From Pseudidiomarina sp. CB1 (GTDB lineage: Bacteria > Pseudomonadota > Gammaproteobacteria > Enterobacterales > Alteromonadaceae): 64,000 nt of DNA. This document shows, in pieces, positions 38,455 to 48,781 of this stretch (positions within the stretch are counted from its first letter, which is position 1; each line of letters starts with the position of its first letter). The notes beneath the pieces were generated by a model, which did not search any database, was not told the DNA's origin, and saw only the letters and a program-made list of their open reading frames with translations. The translations under genes and the position numbers were made by a program. The stretch is taken from positions 992,001-1,056,000 of the forward strand of contig NZ_JANTPU010000001.1 in assembly GCF_024752025.1 (NCBI RefSeq). Direction: 5' to 3'.

Positions 38455-40638
38455 ATGATGAAGTACAGCCCGATCGCACTTGTGGTAGCCCAGCTGCTTG
38501 CACCTGCAGCCTACGCCCAAGATGAGAACAAAGATGAACAACACCAACACGAAAATACTGAAGTTATTGTGATCAACGCATCACCATTAGCACGCACTGA
38601 GCTTAACTCAGCGCAGCCAGTATCAGTGATTAGCGGTGATGAACTACGTGAAAAACAAGCCCACACGCTTGGTGAAACCCTTGCGCATGAACCTGGTATT
38701 AACTCGACCCATTTCGCTCGTGTTGCCTCTAGTCCCATTATCCGCGGCCTTGATGGTCCGCGTGTCAAAGTAACCCAGAATGGCCTAGATAGCGCGGACG
38801 TATCGCGCGGCAGCCCTGATCATGCTGTCACCACCGAGACATCGGTGGCACAACAAATTGAAATTCTTCGTGGTCCCGCAACCTTGCTGTACGGCAGTGG
38901 CGCTATTGGAGGAGTTGTGAATGTCGTCGATGAACGCATCGCTCAAGAACATGTTGGTGGCACCCGCGGCTTTTTCGGCGGTAACCTAGCAAGCGTCGAT
39001 GATTTACGTGATGTGAATGCCGGCGTAAGTACTGACATCGGCAATACAGTATTACACGTCGATGGCTTCGCCCGTAGTAGTGACGACTACCAAGTACCAA
39101 GTTTCACCAACGATGAAGGCGAAACAACCGACACCATTGAGAACTCTTTCGTTGATGCGCAAGGTGGTACACTTGGTTTAAGTTACTTATTTGACGGCGG
39201 CTTCATCGGTGCATCCTACGCACGCCTTGACCAAGAATACGGCATTCCAGGCCACCATGCACATGAAGAAGAACATAGTGAAGAGGAGCACAGCGACGAA
39301 CCACACGAAGAAGAAGCACACGAAGAGGAAACCGGTCCATTCGCCGATCTCAAACAAAACCGCTGGCAACTGCATGCCGGTCTAGAAAACCCATGGCAAG
39401 GTGTTGAACAACTCTCGGTTCGTTACGCTTACACTGACTATCAGCATCAAGAAATCGAAGATGCCGCGCCGTCAACCACCTTCACTAACGAACAGCACGA
39501 ACTCCGCGTGACCGCCAACCATCAGCTTACCGACCAATGGTACGGTGCTTTTGGTTACCACGGCTTCTTGCAGGAGCAAGCAGCTTTTGGCGAGGAAGCC
39601 TATACACCGGCCAGCGAAACTGACCGCCACGGCCTCTTTTGGTTGATCGAAACACGGGAGAATAAACTTAATTACCAACTCGGTGTACGTTATGAGAATG
39701 TCAGCATCAACGCTCCAACCGTAGAACTCGGTCGCCAACAACATGACTTTGACCCATTATCGGCATCATTCGGCGTAACCTATCAATGGCACCCTGCTGT
39801 TATGTTCAATGCCAATTACAGTTTCGCGCAGCGCGCACCATCGGCGAACGAAATTTTTGCCAACGGCGCACACTTAGCAACACAAACCTATGAGTTAGGC
39901 CTGAACTACGACGTTCACGCAGAAGCTGAACATTTGTACGTGATTGAGCCTAATGAACGTTCGATCGAACTCGAAACCTCACATTCTTTAGACCTTGGGG
40001 CACACTTTGAAACGGGTGAAAATCACTTAAACATTAACCTGTTCGTTAATCGTGTGAACAACTTTGTGTACGAAAGCTTTACCGGCTTGAACAGCGTTGA
40101 TTTAGCTTTTGACCACGATGACCACGCCGACGAAGAAGTGCATGAAGGGGAGCCTGAAGGCGAACACGATCATGAAGAAGGCCTCCCTGTCGTGCAGTAC
40201 AATCAAGAAGATGTCGTGTTATTTGGTTATGAAATCGATGGTCGTTGGCAATTAGCACCTAACTGGCGCTTAGATGCCTTTAGCGACTACACTCGCGCAT
40301 ACGCTATCGATAACAACGCAAACCTGCCACGTATTCCCTCACAGCGTATTGGTGCTGAATTTACCTATAACGAAGGTAACTGGGAATCGAGCCTTGGTTA
40401 TGTCTGGTATGCAGAACAGAATCGAGTTGCTGCTAACGAAGAGCGTACACCAAGTTATGGCCTGCTAAATGCGCAGTTTAACTGGTTCCCGCAAGGCTTC
40501 TCACGCTATAACTTAAGTGTGTATGTTAAAGCTGAAAACCTGACCGACAAACTCGGCTACGTTCATACCTCGTTCTTGAAGTATGACGCTCCTGTTGCTG
40601 GGCGTAACTTCAGTATCGGCTTGCGAGGTGAATTCTAG
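38455..40638 (+). CDS. TonB-dependent receptor, ZnuD-like (zinc uptake)
   Basis: A 727-residue outer-membrane receptor with a signal peptide ending AYAQ. The plug domain follows (about 45-165, with PVSVISGDELREKQAHTLGE and IRGLDGPRVKV) and then a 22-strand barrel ending in the typical aromatic-type terminus GLRGEF. Two long loops are very rich in His, Asp and Glu (about 266-295 and 552-577), as in Neisseria ZnuD, where such loops bind zinc. A Zur operator precedes the gene. Import of zinc is therefore the best inference; copper or another metal is less likely. Confidence 0.85.
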   Translation: MMKYSPIALVVAQLLAPAAYAQDENKDEQHQHENTEVIVINASPLARTELNSAQPVSVISGDELREKQAHTLGETLAHEPGINSTHFARVASSPIIRGLDGPRVKVTQNGLDSADVSRGSPDHAVTTETSVAQQIEILRGPATLLYGSGAIGGVVNVVDERIAQEHVGGTRGFFGGNLASVDDLRDVNAGVSTDIGNTVLHVDGFARSSDDYQVPSFTNDEGETTDTIENSFVDAQGGTLGLSYLFDGGFIGASYARLDQEYGIPGHHAHEEEHSEEEHSDEPHEEEAHEEETGPFADLKQNRWQLHAGLENPWQGVEQLSVRYAYTDYQHQEIEDAAPSTTFTNEQHELRVTANHQLTDQWYGAFGYHGFLQEQAAFGEEAYTPASETDRHGLFWLIETRENKLNYQLGVRYENVSINAPTVELGRQQHDFDPLSASFGVTYQWHPAVMFNANYSFAQRAPSANEIFANGAHLATQTYELGLNYDVHAEAEHLYVIEPNERSIELETSHSLDLGAHFETGENHLNINLFVNRVNNFVYESFTGLNSVDLAFDHDDHADEEVHEGEPEGEHDHEEGLPVVQYNQEDVVLFGYEIDGRWQLAPNWRLDAFSDYTRAYAIDNNANLPRIPSQRIGAEFTYNEGNWESSLGYVWYAEQNRVAANEERTPSYGLLNAQFNWFPQGFSRYNLSVYVKAENLTDKLGYVHTSFLKYDAPVAGRNFSIGLRGEF

Positions 40639-40740
40639 CGCAAACCCGCTGCGCTTTATCGCAGCTTGACCGAGCTCGCTTGCTGCTTTGTTACACTGAG
40701 GTCACTATTCGCGAACTTTAGTGTCGACAAGGAAGCAGCA

Positions 40741-42987
40741 ATGCGAGCTCTGATTTTTACGCTACTCCTAGCTACGCTCACCACCTCTGCCGTTGAGGCG
40801 CAGTCCGCCGCTGCGGCGGAAAACTTCGGTGAGCAACGGCTGAGCATCGAGCGGATGTTTTCTGCTCCTGACCTGACCACCTCAGCGCCAAGTCAACTGC
40901 GTTTTTCTCCCGATGGGCAGGTCGTCAGTTATTTACGCGGCAGTGCCGACAACCCCAACATTAATGATTTATGGCTTTACGATATTCGCAAACAAGAACA
41001 TCGCCGTTTGGTCGCAGCCAGCCAACTGGTTGACGACCCAGCGGCAATGTCTGCAAGCGAGCGAGCGCGACGCGAGCGCCTGCGCATCCGCGCCAGCGGC
41101 ATCGTTGATTATCAATGGGCCAATAACGGCCAACACTTATTGATTCCACTCAGTGGTCAGCTCTTTCTCGTCGATCTTAAGTCTGCCAACGTTACCCCAT
41201 TAACTGACAGCAACAGCAGTGTTACCGATGCGCGCTTTTCGCCACAAAGTAACTTTGTCAGCTTCATTGAACAGAACAGCTTGTTCATCCTCGAACTCGC
41301 CGAAAACCGTCGCCAACAAGTGAGCCCAGCAGCCACCGAAACCCTGCACTACGGCGTGGCCGAGTTTGTTGCGCAGGAAGAAATGAAACGTATGACTGGC
41401 TATTGGTGGAGTCCTGATGAGCAAAGTATTGCCTTCACCCGAGTGGACACGAGCCCGGTCGATCTACAAACACGTACCGACGTGTACGCCGAGCGCACCG
41501 AAGTGGTGCAACAACGTTACCCTTTTACCGGAACAGCGAACGCCGATATTGACCTAGGAATTTGGCAGCGCGATAGTGCTGAAACGACTTGGTTGAAACT
41601 TGGACAACGGCATCAAGAAGGTTACTTGGCTCGCGTTAAATGGTTACCCGATAGCTCTCAGGTCAGCTACCAATGGCAAACCCGCAAGCAACAACAGCTC
41701 AGCCTCTATTTACAGCCGCGCACGGGCGGTGACGCGACCGCAATTCTTAGTGAAAGCAGTAACACTTGGGTGAATTTACATGATGACCTCATCTTCTTAG
41801 CCGACGCGCGCCACTTTATTTGGGCCTCTGAACGTAGCGGCTACAAGCACCTGTATTTGTATCGCACCGATGGCAGTTTGATCCGCCAATTGACCAGTGG
41901 CGAATGGCAAGTTGATCGTGTTGCCGCCGTCGACGACACCACTGGCTTTGTGTACTTTATGGGCCGCAAAGAAACGCCACTGGAACGCCACCTCTATCGG
42001 GTGAGTATGACCACTACCAACCCGAGCCAACCAACTCAGCTGACCCAAAGGCAAGGTTTTCACACCGTCGATTTTGCCCCCAACCAACGCAGCTATATCG
42101 ATTACTATTCGAGCAGCACACAACCGCCGCAAGTCAGCTTGCACGGCCCTACAGGAGAGCGCATTGCCTGGTTGCATGAAAACCAAATTAACGGCAGTCA
42201 TCCGTTAGCTCCTTACCTTGCACATTGGTCGTACCCGGAGTTCGGTACCCTGCGCGCCGACGATGAGCAAATTCTGCATTATAAAGTAACGAAACCTGCG
42301 GTCATGGTCGACAACCAAAGTTATCCGGTCGTGGTGATGGTCTACGGCGGGCCTCGAGCTCAGCGCGTGACCAACAGCTGGGGTGATTATTTTACGCAAT
42401 ACTTGGCACAGCAAGGTTATGTGGTATTCCATCTCGACAATCGCGGCAGCGGTCATCGCGGCAAACAATTCGAGCAAGTTATCTATCGTAACCTTGCTCA
42501 AGCAGAAGTCGCCGACCAAATGAAGGGGGTCAAATTTTTGCGCAGCTTGCCTTACGTTGCCGATGACAAGATTGGCGTATTTGGGCACAGCTATGGCGGC
42601 TACATGGCCTTGCATTTAATTTTACGTGCGCCTGAACACTTCAGCGCTGCAGTTGCCGGAGCCCCAGTTACCGATTGGCGTTTATACGATACGCATTACA
42701 CCGAGCGCTATATGGGCACGCCGCAAGACAATCCTGAAGGTTATCGGGCAGCCGATGTTTTAAGCTACGCAGACAGCCTTAAGCAACCGCTGTTGATCTA
42801 TCATGGGATGGCCGATGACAACGTACTCTACACCCATACCGCGAAGCTGACGTATGCCTTGCAGCAAGCAATGTTGCCGTTCGAGCTTATGGCTTACCCT
42901 GGCAAACAACATGGTCTTCGCGGGCGCGAAACATCAATACATCGGTACCAGATGATCGCAGACTTTTTTGCCCGCCACTTACAATAA
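40741..42987 (+). CDS. S9 family prolyl peptidase (dipeptidyl peptidase IV-like)
   Basis: A 748-residue secreted serine peptidase. It has a signal peptide (MRALIFTLLLATLTTSAVEA), a beta-propeller (about 50-480) and an alpha/beta-hydrolase domain. The nucleophile is S617 in GHSYGGYM, and the aspartate and histidine lie in HGMADDNVLY and PGKQHGLRG. The EE motif that binds the substrate amino terminus is seen in FVAQEEMKRMTGYWWSPDE. It should release Xaa-Pro dipeptides. The start at 40741 has AGGAAG upstream; an earlier in-frame codon at 40666 would precede the signal peptide. Confidence 0.92.
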   Translation: MRALIFTLLLATLTTSAVEAQSAAAAENFGEQRLSIERMFSAPDLTTSAPSQLRFSPDGQVVSYLRGSADNPNINDLWLYDIRKQEHRRLVAASQLVDDPAAMSASERARRERLRIRASGIVDYQWANNGQHLLIPLSGQLFLVDLKSANVTPLTDSNSSVTDARFSPQSNFVSFIEQNSLFILELAENRRQQVSPAATETLHYGVAEFVAQEEMKRMTGYWWSPDEQSIAFTRVDTSPVDLQTRTDVYAERTEVVQQRYPFTGTANADIDLGIWQRDSAETTWLKLGQRHQEGYLARVKWLPDSSQVSYQWQTRKQQQLSLYLQPRTGGDATAILSESSNTWVNLHDDLIFLADARHFIWASERSGYKHLYLYRTDGSLIRQLTSGEWQVDRVAAVDDTTGFVYFMGRKETPLERHLYRVSMTTTNPSQPTQLTQRQGFHTVDFAPNQRSYIDYYSSSTQPPQVSLHGPTGERIAWLHENQINGSHPLAPYLAHWSYPEFGTLRADDEQILHYKVTKPAVMVDNQSYPVVVMVYGGPRAQRVTNSWGDYFTQYLAQQGYVVFHLDNRGSGHRGKQFEQVIYRNLAQAEVADQMKGVKFLRSLPYVADDKIGVFGHSYGGYMALHLILRAPEHFSAAVAGAPVTDWRLYDTHYTERYMGTPQDNPEGYRAADVLSYADSLKQPLLIYHGMADDNVLYTHTAKLTYALQQAMLPFELMAYPGKQHGLRGRETSIHRYQMIADFFARHLQ

Positions 42988-43028
42988 GATATACTAAGCG
43001 CATCGATAATCCTCAAGGAGTGAAACTG

Positions 43029-43427
43029 ATGCGCTTTTTATCTCGCCGTTTGGTCATGCCGAATGATCTGAACTTTGCTGGCTCGTTATTTGGTGGCCGA
43101 ATTCTCGAATGGATTGACGAAGAGGCTTACATCTTCGCTGCTTGCCAGCTCGACGCCAAAAGCCTCGTTACCAAACATATCGGCGCAATTAGTTTCGAAA
43201 CGTCAGCCTACCAAGGCGATGTTGTGGAATTTGGTTTAGGTGTAAAAAAAGCCGGTCGCACGTCGGTTACCTTAACCTGTGTGGTACGTAATAAGCAGAC
43301 CAAACAAAATATCTGCGTTGCAGATGACATCGTGTTTGTCCATATCGACCCAGCCACACGAGCACCGCAACCTCATGGCAAAACCCTTGCCGAACTCGAG
43401 TCCATTAAAATAGAAACGCCGGAATAA
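43029..43427 (+). CDS. acyl-CoA thioesterase (hotdog fold, YciA-like)
   Basis: A 132-residue hotdog-fold thioesterase with the family motif MPNDLNFAGSLFGGRILEWID and a basic/serine segment GRTSVTLTCVV. It hydrolyses acyl-CoA esters. The start at 43029 is preferred because AAGGAG lies eight bases ahead; an in-frame GTG lies at 43020. It comes 41 bases after the DPP4-like gene. Confidence 0.85.
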   Translation: MRFLSRRLVMPNDLNFAGSLFGGRILEWIDEEAYIFAACQLDAKSLVTKHIGAISFETSAYQGDVVEFGLGVKKAGRTSVTLTCVVRNKQTKQNICVADDIVFVHIDPATRAPQPHGKTLAELESIKIETPE

Positions 43428-43443
43428 ATCCGGCGTTTTTTCT
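43415..43443 (+). terminator. rho-independent terminator
   Basis: An AACGCCGGA/TCCGGCGTT stem overlaps the thioesterase stop codon and is followed by a T run. Confidence 0.9.
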
Positions 43444-43465
43444 TTCTGGCGTGCTTGCCGTGTTT

Positions 43466-44995
43466 TTACTTGTGCAAATAGGCACCGGCAAAACAGGTCA
43501 CTGGCGTACCACTTGGTTTACCATGCTGCCAATCACCACCTTCCACGCCACTGCCAGCAATATCAACGTGAACGTAAGGTAATGGATGGTCACTGTCATT
43601 GCCATGGTGATCGAGACCCGAGGCAATCGCTAAAAAGGCCATCGGGAATTGATGCCCACGCTTGGTGCTTACCGATGGACCATTATTGCTCGACAACACG
43701 TCATCTGACTTCGTCCGCGGCGCAACAAAACTGAAATCCTCGCGGCGTGACCAGCTTACTTCCGCTGGGTCACCATACACTTCGCCAGCTTCCCACAGCT
43801 TGTCATGCAAACCTACAGCACGAGCGGGACCATTCGGTACGAGCGCCGTGTAAGGTCCTTTGGCCAAAGCCGCATGCCCCGTCAATGTCGCCACACTGAA
43901 CAGTTGCGGACGTGGATAGTTGCCTGCCTGCACACGCAAGTGCGAGAGCAAATCAGCCAACACCAAACGACCTTCCGCATCCGTGTTACCAATACGCACA
44001 CGCACACCGCTGTGCGCCTTGATAATCTCATCTGCGACAAAGGCTTCGGCGCCAATACTGTTACGCACCACGCCTAGCTCAGCCACCACACTCACGGTGT
44101 CTGGGCGCATTTCCGCGACTGTTTTCATAAACCCAGCGACGCCTGCAGCACCACCTTTGTCACGACTCATACCGGCCATGTGACCACCGGTTTTAAGATC
44201 GGCACCGCCAGTATCGTACACAATCCCTTTACCAGCGAACATGAGGGTTTGCTCAGCTGCTGGCGCATCATACTCAAGGCGAACGACGCATGGCCAGTGG
44301 CGCTCGACACCTAATGACGCACGGCCCACTGCCATTAACAGTGGATACTCGTGTTGCAACTGCTGAATGTCATCAATCACCGTAACTTTGACGGGTGTAT
44401 GGGCAAACGCTTGTTGGCAATACTCAGCAAAACGCGGCGGCGCCATGCGCTCCGGCTCGGTACCACACAGGTCACGCGCGACCCGCTTACCCGCTTCAAC
44501 CGCACTCAACCAATCGGCGTCAAGCGTTCCCACTACGCCAACGTTAGTGATGGTCTCAATCGTCTCTTCACCAAGCGCCTCGCGTGCTTCAAGTGGTTCA
44601 TACAGCGCTTGGCATAACCCCCAATAGGCCACTGCTTCAGCTTGGCCGTAACGAGCGTCATCTTGCGTACCAAACACCACTAACAGCGGCTGTTTTACAC
44701 CAGCTTGCTGAGCAATGCGCGCGCCTGCCGCTGCAGCATCGGCAATATTGCGTACGTCATCGTAATCACGGGTTAACGGTCCCGTTGGCGCCGCAATCAA
44801 ACGGCCACCAAAGACATCGGCAGCCAGTAACAACGGCTGCTTACCGACACGTTGATCAGATTGCGCCGCTTGCGCAACAAAGTCGGCAAACTCAGGCGGG
44901 AGGTTTTGCGCAAAATCGCCAACCAAAATCACTGCATCATAATCACTGTGTGCAGCGCTGTAACTTTCAACTACTTCAACTGTTGGAAATGCCAT
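43466..44995 (-). CDS. M17 family leucyl aminopeptidase-like protein
   Basis: A 509-residue cytosolic metallo-aminopeptidase. All usual metal and catalytic residues of PepA can be matched: GKGIVYDTGG (Lys, Asp), DLKTGG (Lys), SRDKGGAAG (Asp) and NTDAEGRLVLADLL (Asp, Glu, Arg). The N-terminal domain is divergent, so it is a separate M17 subfamily and not PepA itself. Start MAFPTVEVVES has GAGGA upstream. It follows cysS on the same strand with a gap of 22 bases. Confidence 0.88.
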   Translation of the reverse strand: MAFPTVEVVESYSAAHSDYDAVILVGDFAQNLPPEFADFVAQAAQSDQRVGKQPLLLAADVFGGRLIAAPTGPLTRDYDDVRNIADAAAAGARIAQQAGVKQPLLVVFGTQDDARYGQAEAVAYWGLCQALYEPLEAREALGEETIETITNVGVVGTLDADWLSAVEAGKRVARDLCGTEPERMAPPRFAEYCQQAFAHTPVKVTVIDDIQQLQHEYPLLMAVGRASLGVERHWPCVVRLEYDAPAAEQTLMFAGKGIVYDTGGADLKTGGHMAGMSRDKGGAAGVAGFMKTVAEMRPDTVSVVAELGVVRNSIGAEAFVADEIIKAHSGVRVRIGNTDAEGRLVLADLLSHLRVQAGNYPRPQLFSVATLTGHAALAKGPYTALVPNGPARAVGLHDKLWEAGEVYGDPAEVSWSRREDFSFVAPRTKSDDVLSSNNGPSVSTKRGHQFPMAFLAIASGLDHHGNDSDHPLPYVHVDIAGSGVEGGDWQHGKPSGTPVTCFAGAYLHK

Positions 44996-45017
44996 AGCTA
45001 TCCTCGTTGTGGTCAGT

Positions 45018-46397
45018 TTAGACACGACGCCAGCGGGTGCCTTGCGGCGTGTCTTCAAGTTCAATACCTAGTGCGGTCAATTGGTCACGCGCCGCATCGG
45101 CAGCCGCCCAATCTTTTGCCGCGCGGGCGTCATTGCGTTGTTGTATCAAAGCTTCGATTGCCGCGGCATCGATATCGTCGCCAGCACCACTTTGTAAAAA
45201 GGCTTCCGGCACTTGTTGCAACAAACCGAGAATGCCGCCTAAGTGACGCAACGTTGCCGCATGCCGCGCTGCTAGGCTGTCCTCGTCGGCACGATGGATT
45301 TCACGGGCCAAGTCATACAGCACAGGCAAGGCTTCAGGTACATTAAAATCATCATCCATAGCCGCCGCAAAACGCTCTTGAAAAGGCGCTGCTAATTGCT
45401 CATCGAGAGCAACTTCAGGAATGTCGCGCAAGGCAGTATACAGGCGTTCCAGGCCAGCCCGAGCCTGATCTAAATTGTCGGTGGAATAATTTAACTGTGA
45501 ACGATAGTGGCTCGAAAGCAAGAAAAACCGGACCGTCTCGGCATCGTATTCCGCCAAAACATCACGAATCGTAAAAAAGTTACCCAACGACTTCGACATT
45601 TTGACCGCATCAACCTGCACCATGCCGCTATGCATCCAGTAATTCACATAGTCGTGATCATTGGCACAGCAACTTTGTGCTACTTCGTTTTCATGATGGG
45701 GAAAAATCAAATCCGAGCCACCGCCATGAATATCAAAATTTTCACCAAGATGGCGTTTGTTCATCGCCGAACACTCAATATGCCAGCCTGGACGACCTTC
45801 CCCCCACGGCGAAGGCCAGCTTGGCTCGCCTGCTTTGGCGCGCTTCCACAGCACAAAATCAAGCGGATCCGTTTTATTCTGTGCCACATCAACCCGCGCA
45901 CCCGACTGCAATTGCTCCAAGTTTTGACGACTTAATTTGCCGTAGTTCGCGAAGGTGCTTACATCAAAAAGCACATCACCGTCAGCGGCCACATAAGCAT
46001 GGCCGCGCGCGATTAAGGTCTCGATCATAGTGATAATGTCACCCATATGGCCGGTCACCGTGGGTTCAATGTCAGGACGTACCAAGTTCAGTGCGTCAAA
46101 GTCATCGTGCATCGCCTTAGTAAAGCGTGCAGTAACAGCGTCAATCGTTTCATTATTCTCGTTAGCACGATTGATAATTTTGTCGTCAACATCGGTAATA
46201 TTACGCACATAGGTAACTTTGTAGCCTTTTGAGCGCAAATAGCGCACCACCACGTCGAAAGCTACGTAGGTGCGGGCATGACCAATGTGACAGTAATCGT
46301 AAATCGTTACCCCACAAACATACAGCTTCACCTCACCAGGGGTGATCGGCTGAAATACTTCCTTACGACGGCGCAGGGTATCAAAAATGGTCAACAT
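45018..46397 (-). CDS. cysS: cysteinyl-tRNA synthetase
   Basis: A 459-residue class I synthetase. The HIGH motif is at 37-40 and KMSKS in [10 protein letters not shown]. Zinc ligands include C28 and the [19 protein letters not shown] region. It is divergent from ppiB, as in E. coli. Confidence 0.98.
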   Translation of the reverse strand: MLTIFDTLRRRKEVFQPITPGEVKLYVCGVTIYDYCHIGHARTYVAFDVVVRYLRSKGYKVTYVRNITDVDDKIINRANENNETIDAVTARFTKAMHDDFDALNLVRPDIEPTVTGHMGDIITMIETLIARGHAYVAADGDVLFDVSTFANYGKLSRQNLEQLQSGARVDVAQNKTDPLDFVLWKRAKAGEPSWPSPWGEGRPGWHIECSAMNKRHLGENFDIHGGGSDLIFPHHENEVAQSCCANDHDYVNYWMHSGMVQVDAVKMSKSLGNFFTIRDVLAEYDAETVRFFLLSSHYRSQLNYSTDNLDQARAGLERLYTALRDIPEVALDEQLAAPFQERFAAAMDDDFNVPEALPVLYDLAREIHRADEDSLAARHAATLRHLGGILGLLQQVPEAFLQSGAGDDIDAAAIEALIQQRNDARAAKDWAAADAARDQLTALGIELEDTPQGTRWRRV

Positions 46398-46520
46398 GCG
46401 ATTTACGACTCCAACTTGTTAGCTTCTTGAACTGATTATGATACCGCATGCTGTAGCCTTCTCACAAACAGTGCTAAACTGTCGCAAATTTTTCGCTAAA
46501 ACATCAATGGAGTTCGTCCC

Positions 46521-47021
46521 ATGCATGTAACTTTGCATACCAATCATGGTGCTATCAAACTTGAATTGTACTCAGAACAAGCACCTAAGACTGTTGAAAA
46601 CTTTTTGCGTTACGTTCGTGAAGGCTTTTACGCTGAAACCTTATTTCACCGCGTGATTAAAGGCTTCATGATCCAAGGTGGTGGTTTTAATCTTGAAATG
46701 GTGCAAAAGAGCACGCACGACGCCATCGAAAACGAAGCGGATAACGGCCTGAAGAACCTGAAAGGGACTATCGCAATGGCTCGTACGCAAGATCCACACT
46801 CTGCCACCAGCCAATTCTTTATCAACGTTGCCGACAACGAATTCCTTAACTTCAAGAACGAAAGCGTCGGTGGTTGGGGGTATTGCGTGTTTGGTAAAGT
46901 CGTCGAAGGTATGGACGTGGTTGATGAAATCGCACAAGTTTACACCACCCAAGCTGGCTTCCATCAAGACGTGCCGAAAGATGATGTGATCATCGAAAAA
47001 GCGACGGTTGAAGGCGAGTAA
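46521..47021 (+). CDS. ppiB: peptidyl-prolyl cis-trans isomerase B (cyclophilin)
   Basis: A 166-residue cytoplasmic cyclophilin without a signal peptide. It has [13 protein letters not shown] (catalytic Arg region), [21 protein letters not shown] and [16 protein letters not shown]. It precedes lpxH by 14 bases, the same order as cysS-ppiB-lpxH in E. coli. Confidence 0.97.
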   Translation: MHVTLHTNHGAIKLELYSEQAPKTVENFLRYVREGFYAETLFHRVIKGFMIQGGGFNLEMVQKSTHDAIENEADNGLKNLKGTIAMARTQDPHSATSQFFINVADNEFLNFKNESVGGWGYCVFGKVVEGMDVVDEIAQVYTTQAGFHQDVPKDDVIIEKATVEGE

Positions 47022-47035
47022 GGACAACTCGCTGC

Positions 47036-47788
47036 ATGGCCACTTGGTTCGTTTCTGATCTGCATTTAAGCCCTGCGCGGCCCGATATCGCTCATCTGTT
47101 TTTTGACTTTTTGCGCGACACGGCCCGCAGTGCTGACGCTCTGTATATTTTGGGTGACTTATTTGATGCTTGGATCGGTGACGATGATACCAGTGCCTTT
47201 GCGGCGCAGGTGCAAGATGAACTGCGCCGTTTTACTGACCACGGTATTCCCACCTACTTCGTAGCCGGCAATCGCGACTTTTTGATTGGCCGCCGCTTTG
47301 CTGAACGTACTGGGGTAAAGTTACTGACCGACCCCTACGTGATTAACCTCTATACAACCCCTACGCTCATCTTACACGGTGATTTGCTCTGTACCGATGA
47401 CCATAGCTATCAACGCTTCCGACGTTGGATTCGCAAACCTTGGTTAACCAAGTTATTGCTCGCTTTGCCATTGTCAGTGCGCATGCGCATTGCCAATAAA
47501 CTGCGTGCGACAAGCAAAACGCAACAACCATTGAGCGAAGAGCAACTGGCGATTATGGATGCGAATACGACAACAGTCGCTGACTACTTTGCGCGCTATA
47601 ACGTGCCACAAATGATTCACGGCCATACCCATCGCCCCGCGGTACATCAACATCGCGTCGATGGCACCACAGCAACACGCATTGTGTTAGGTGATTGGTA
47701 TACGCAGGGCAGTATGCTTAAAGTGACGCACGAAGCGCATAACCTTATGCAGCAACCGCTCCCTGCGGCAGACCGCTGTGAAACTTAA
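47036..47788 (+). CDS. lpxH: UDP-2,3-diacylglucosamine diphosphatase
   Basis: A 250-residue metallophosphoesterase of lipid A synthesis that makes lipid X. Metal-binding motifs are SDLHLS (D8, H10), GDLFDAWIGDD, GNRDFLIG, HGDLLCTDD and HGHTHRP. The last 44 bases overlap the convergent miaE gene. Confidence 0.96.
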   Translation: MATWFVSDLHLSPARPDIAHLFFDFLRDTARSADALYILGDLFDAWIGDDDTSAFAAQVQDELRRFTDHGIPTYFVAGNRDFLIGRRFAERTGVKLLTDPYVINLYTTPTLILHGDLLCTDDHSYQRFRRWIRKPWLTKLLLALPLSVRMRIANKLRATSKTQQPLSEEQLAIMDANTTTVADYFARYNVPQMIHGHTHRPAVHQHRVDGTTATRIVLGDWYTQGSMLKVTHEAHNLMQQPLPAADRCET

Positions 47789-48527
47789 AATCTGCGTCGG
47801 GTGCTAGAATAAGCTCGGCTTCGCGCTCGCCAAAAAACGCAATCCGCGCACTGATGTCTGCGCCGGCAATCTGTTCGGCTAAGGTAAGATAATCCTGATA
47901 GTGCCGCGCTTCAGAACGCAACAGTGACACATAGAACTCACTCAGTTGCGTAGGCAGCAACGGTGCTAATTTAGCAAAACGCTCACAGGAACGCGCTTCG
48001 ATGTATGCCCCGCAAATCAACTTATCAATCAGCGTCGCCGGTTCATGGGTCCGGACATGACGCATTAACTCTTTGGCATAGCGACTTGAAGTTACCTTGT
48101 CGTAAGTCACCCCGCAGTGCTCTGCTACTTCGAGAACCTGATAAAAATGATGCAACTCTTCTTTGATTAACAGCACCATCTTATCAATAAGTTCCGCACT
48201 ATAGGGCTTATCAGAGCGCGGTATCATTTTCTTCTGTAACCGATTGTGCTGCGGCAACGTGCGCCAATCGCCAATGAGACGATAGGTATAGTCTTCATAG
48301 GGCGCTAACCAAGCCAACAGCGCATCACCACTGGCCTGATCCACCGCGTAACGGCGAATTAATAACATTGCACTTTGTGCGGCTTTTAGCTCACAAACCA
48401 TGTGATCACGCAACAAGACCGGCAAATTCTCAGTTTTTTGCGCTTCAGCTAGCCATTCATCAGGCGTCTCGCATTGTAAAAAACGACGAATAGGTTCTAG
48501 CAAAGGTTTGATTTGAGCTGCATTCAT
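47745..48527 (-). CDS. miaE: tRNA-(ms2io6A37) hydroxylase
   Basis: A 260-residue ferritin-like diiron enzyme that hydroxylates the isopentenyl group of ms2i6A37 in tRNA. Iron ligands fit the pattern in DHMVCELKAAQ, KEELHHFYQVLE, EARSCERF and SEARHYQDYL. It overlaps lpxH tail to tail. Confidence 0.92.
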   Translation of the reverse strand: MNAAQIKPLLEPIRRFLQCETPDEWLAEAQKTENLPVLLRDHMVCELKAAQSAMLLIRRYAVDQASGDALLAWLAPYEDYTYRLIGDWRTLPQHNRLQKKMIPRSDKPYSAELIDKMVLLIKEELHHFYQVLEVAEHCGVTYDKVTSSRYAKELMRHVRTHEPATLIDKLICGAYIEARSCERFAKLAPLLPTQLSEFYVSLLRSEARHYQDYLTLAEQIAGADISARIAFFGEREAELILAPDADFKFHSGLPQGAVAA

Positions 48528-48781
48528 CAGAGAAACCGCGGATTAAGATTAAAAAGTAGGGCGTAATACGAATAACATCAAGGCCGCGTAGTGTACTCAT
48601 AAACTTGCGTGGTTGTCACTGAAAAAGCCTTGACACTGTTGAAAATCCGACCAATATAGATGTTAAGTCGGAGCTAAAAATCGACGTTAAACGCACCAAA
48701 GAAGTGCGTAAACAAAACGATAATGAATGCAGTTATAACAATAATAATAGTCTATACAACAACGAGAAGTAGAGGTTCACC

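Noticed and set aside
39187-39385. Cys/Phe-rich and His/Lys-rich frames at the receptor's acidic loop
   Set aside because: They are by-products of the His/Glu-rich codon repeats of the ZnuD-like receptor read in other frames.
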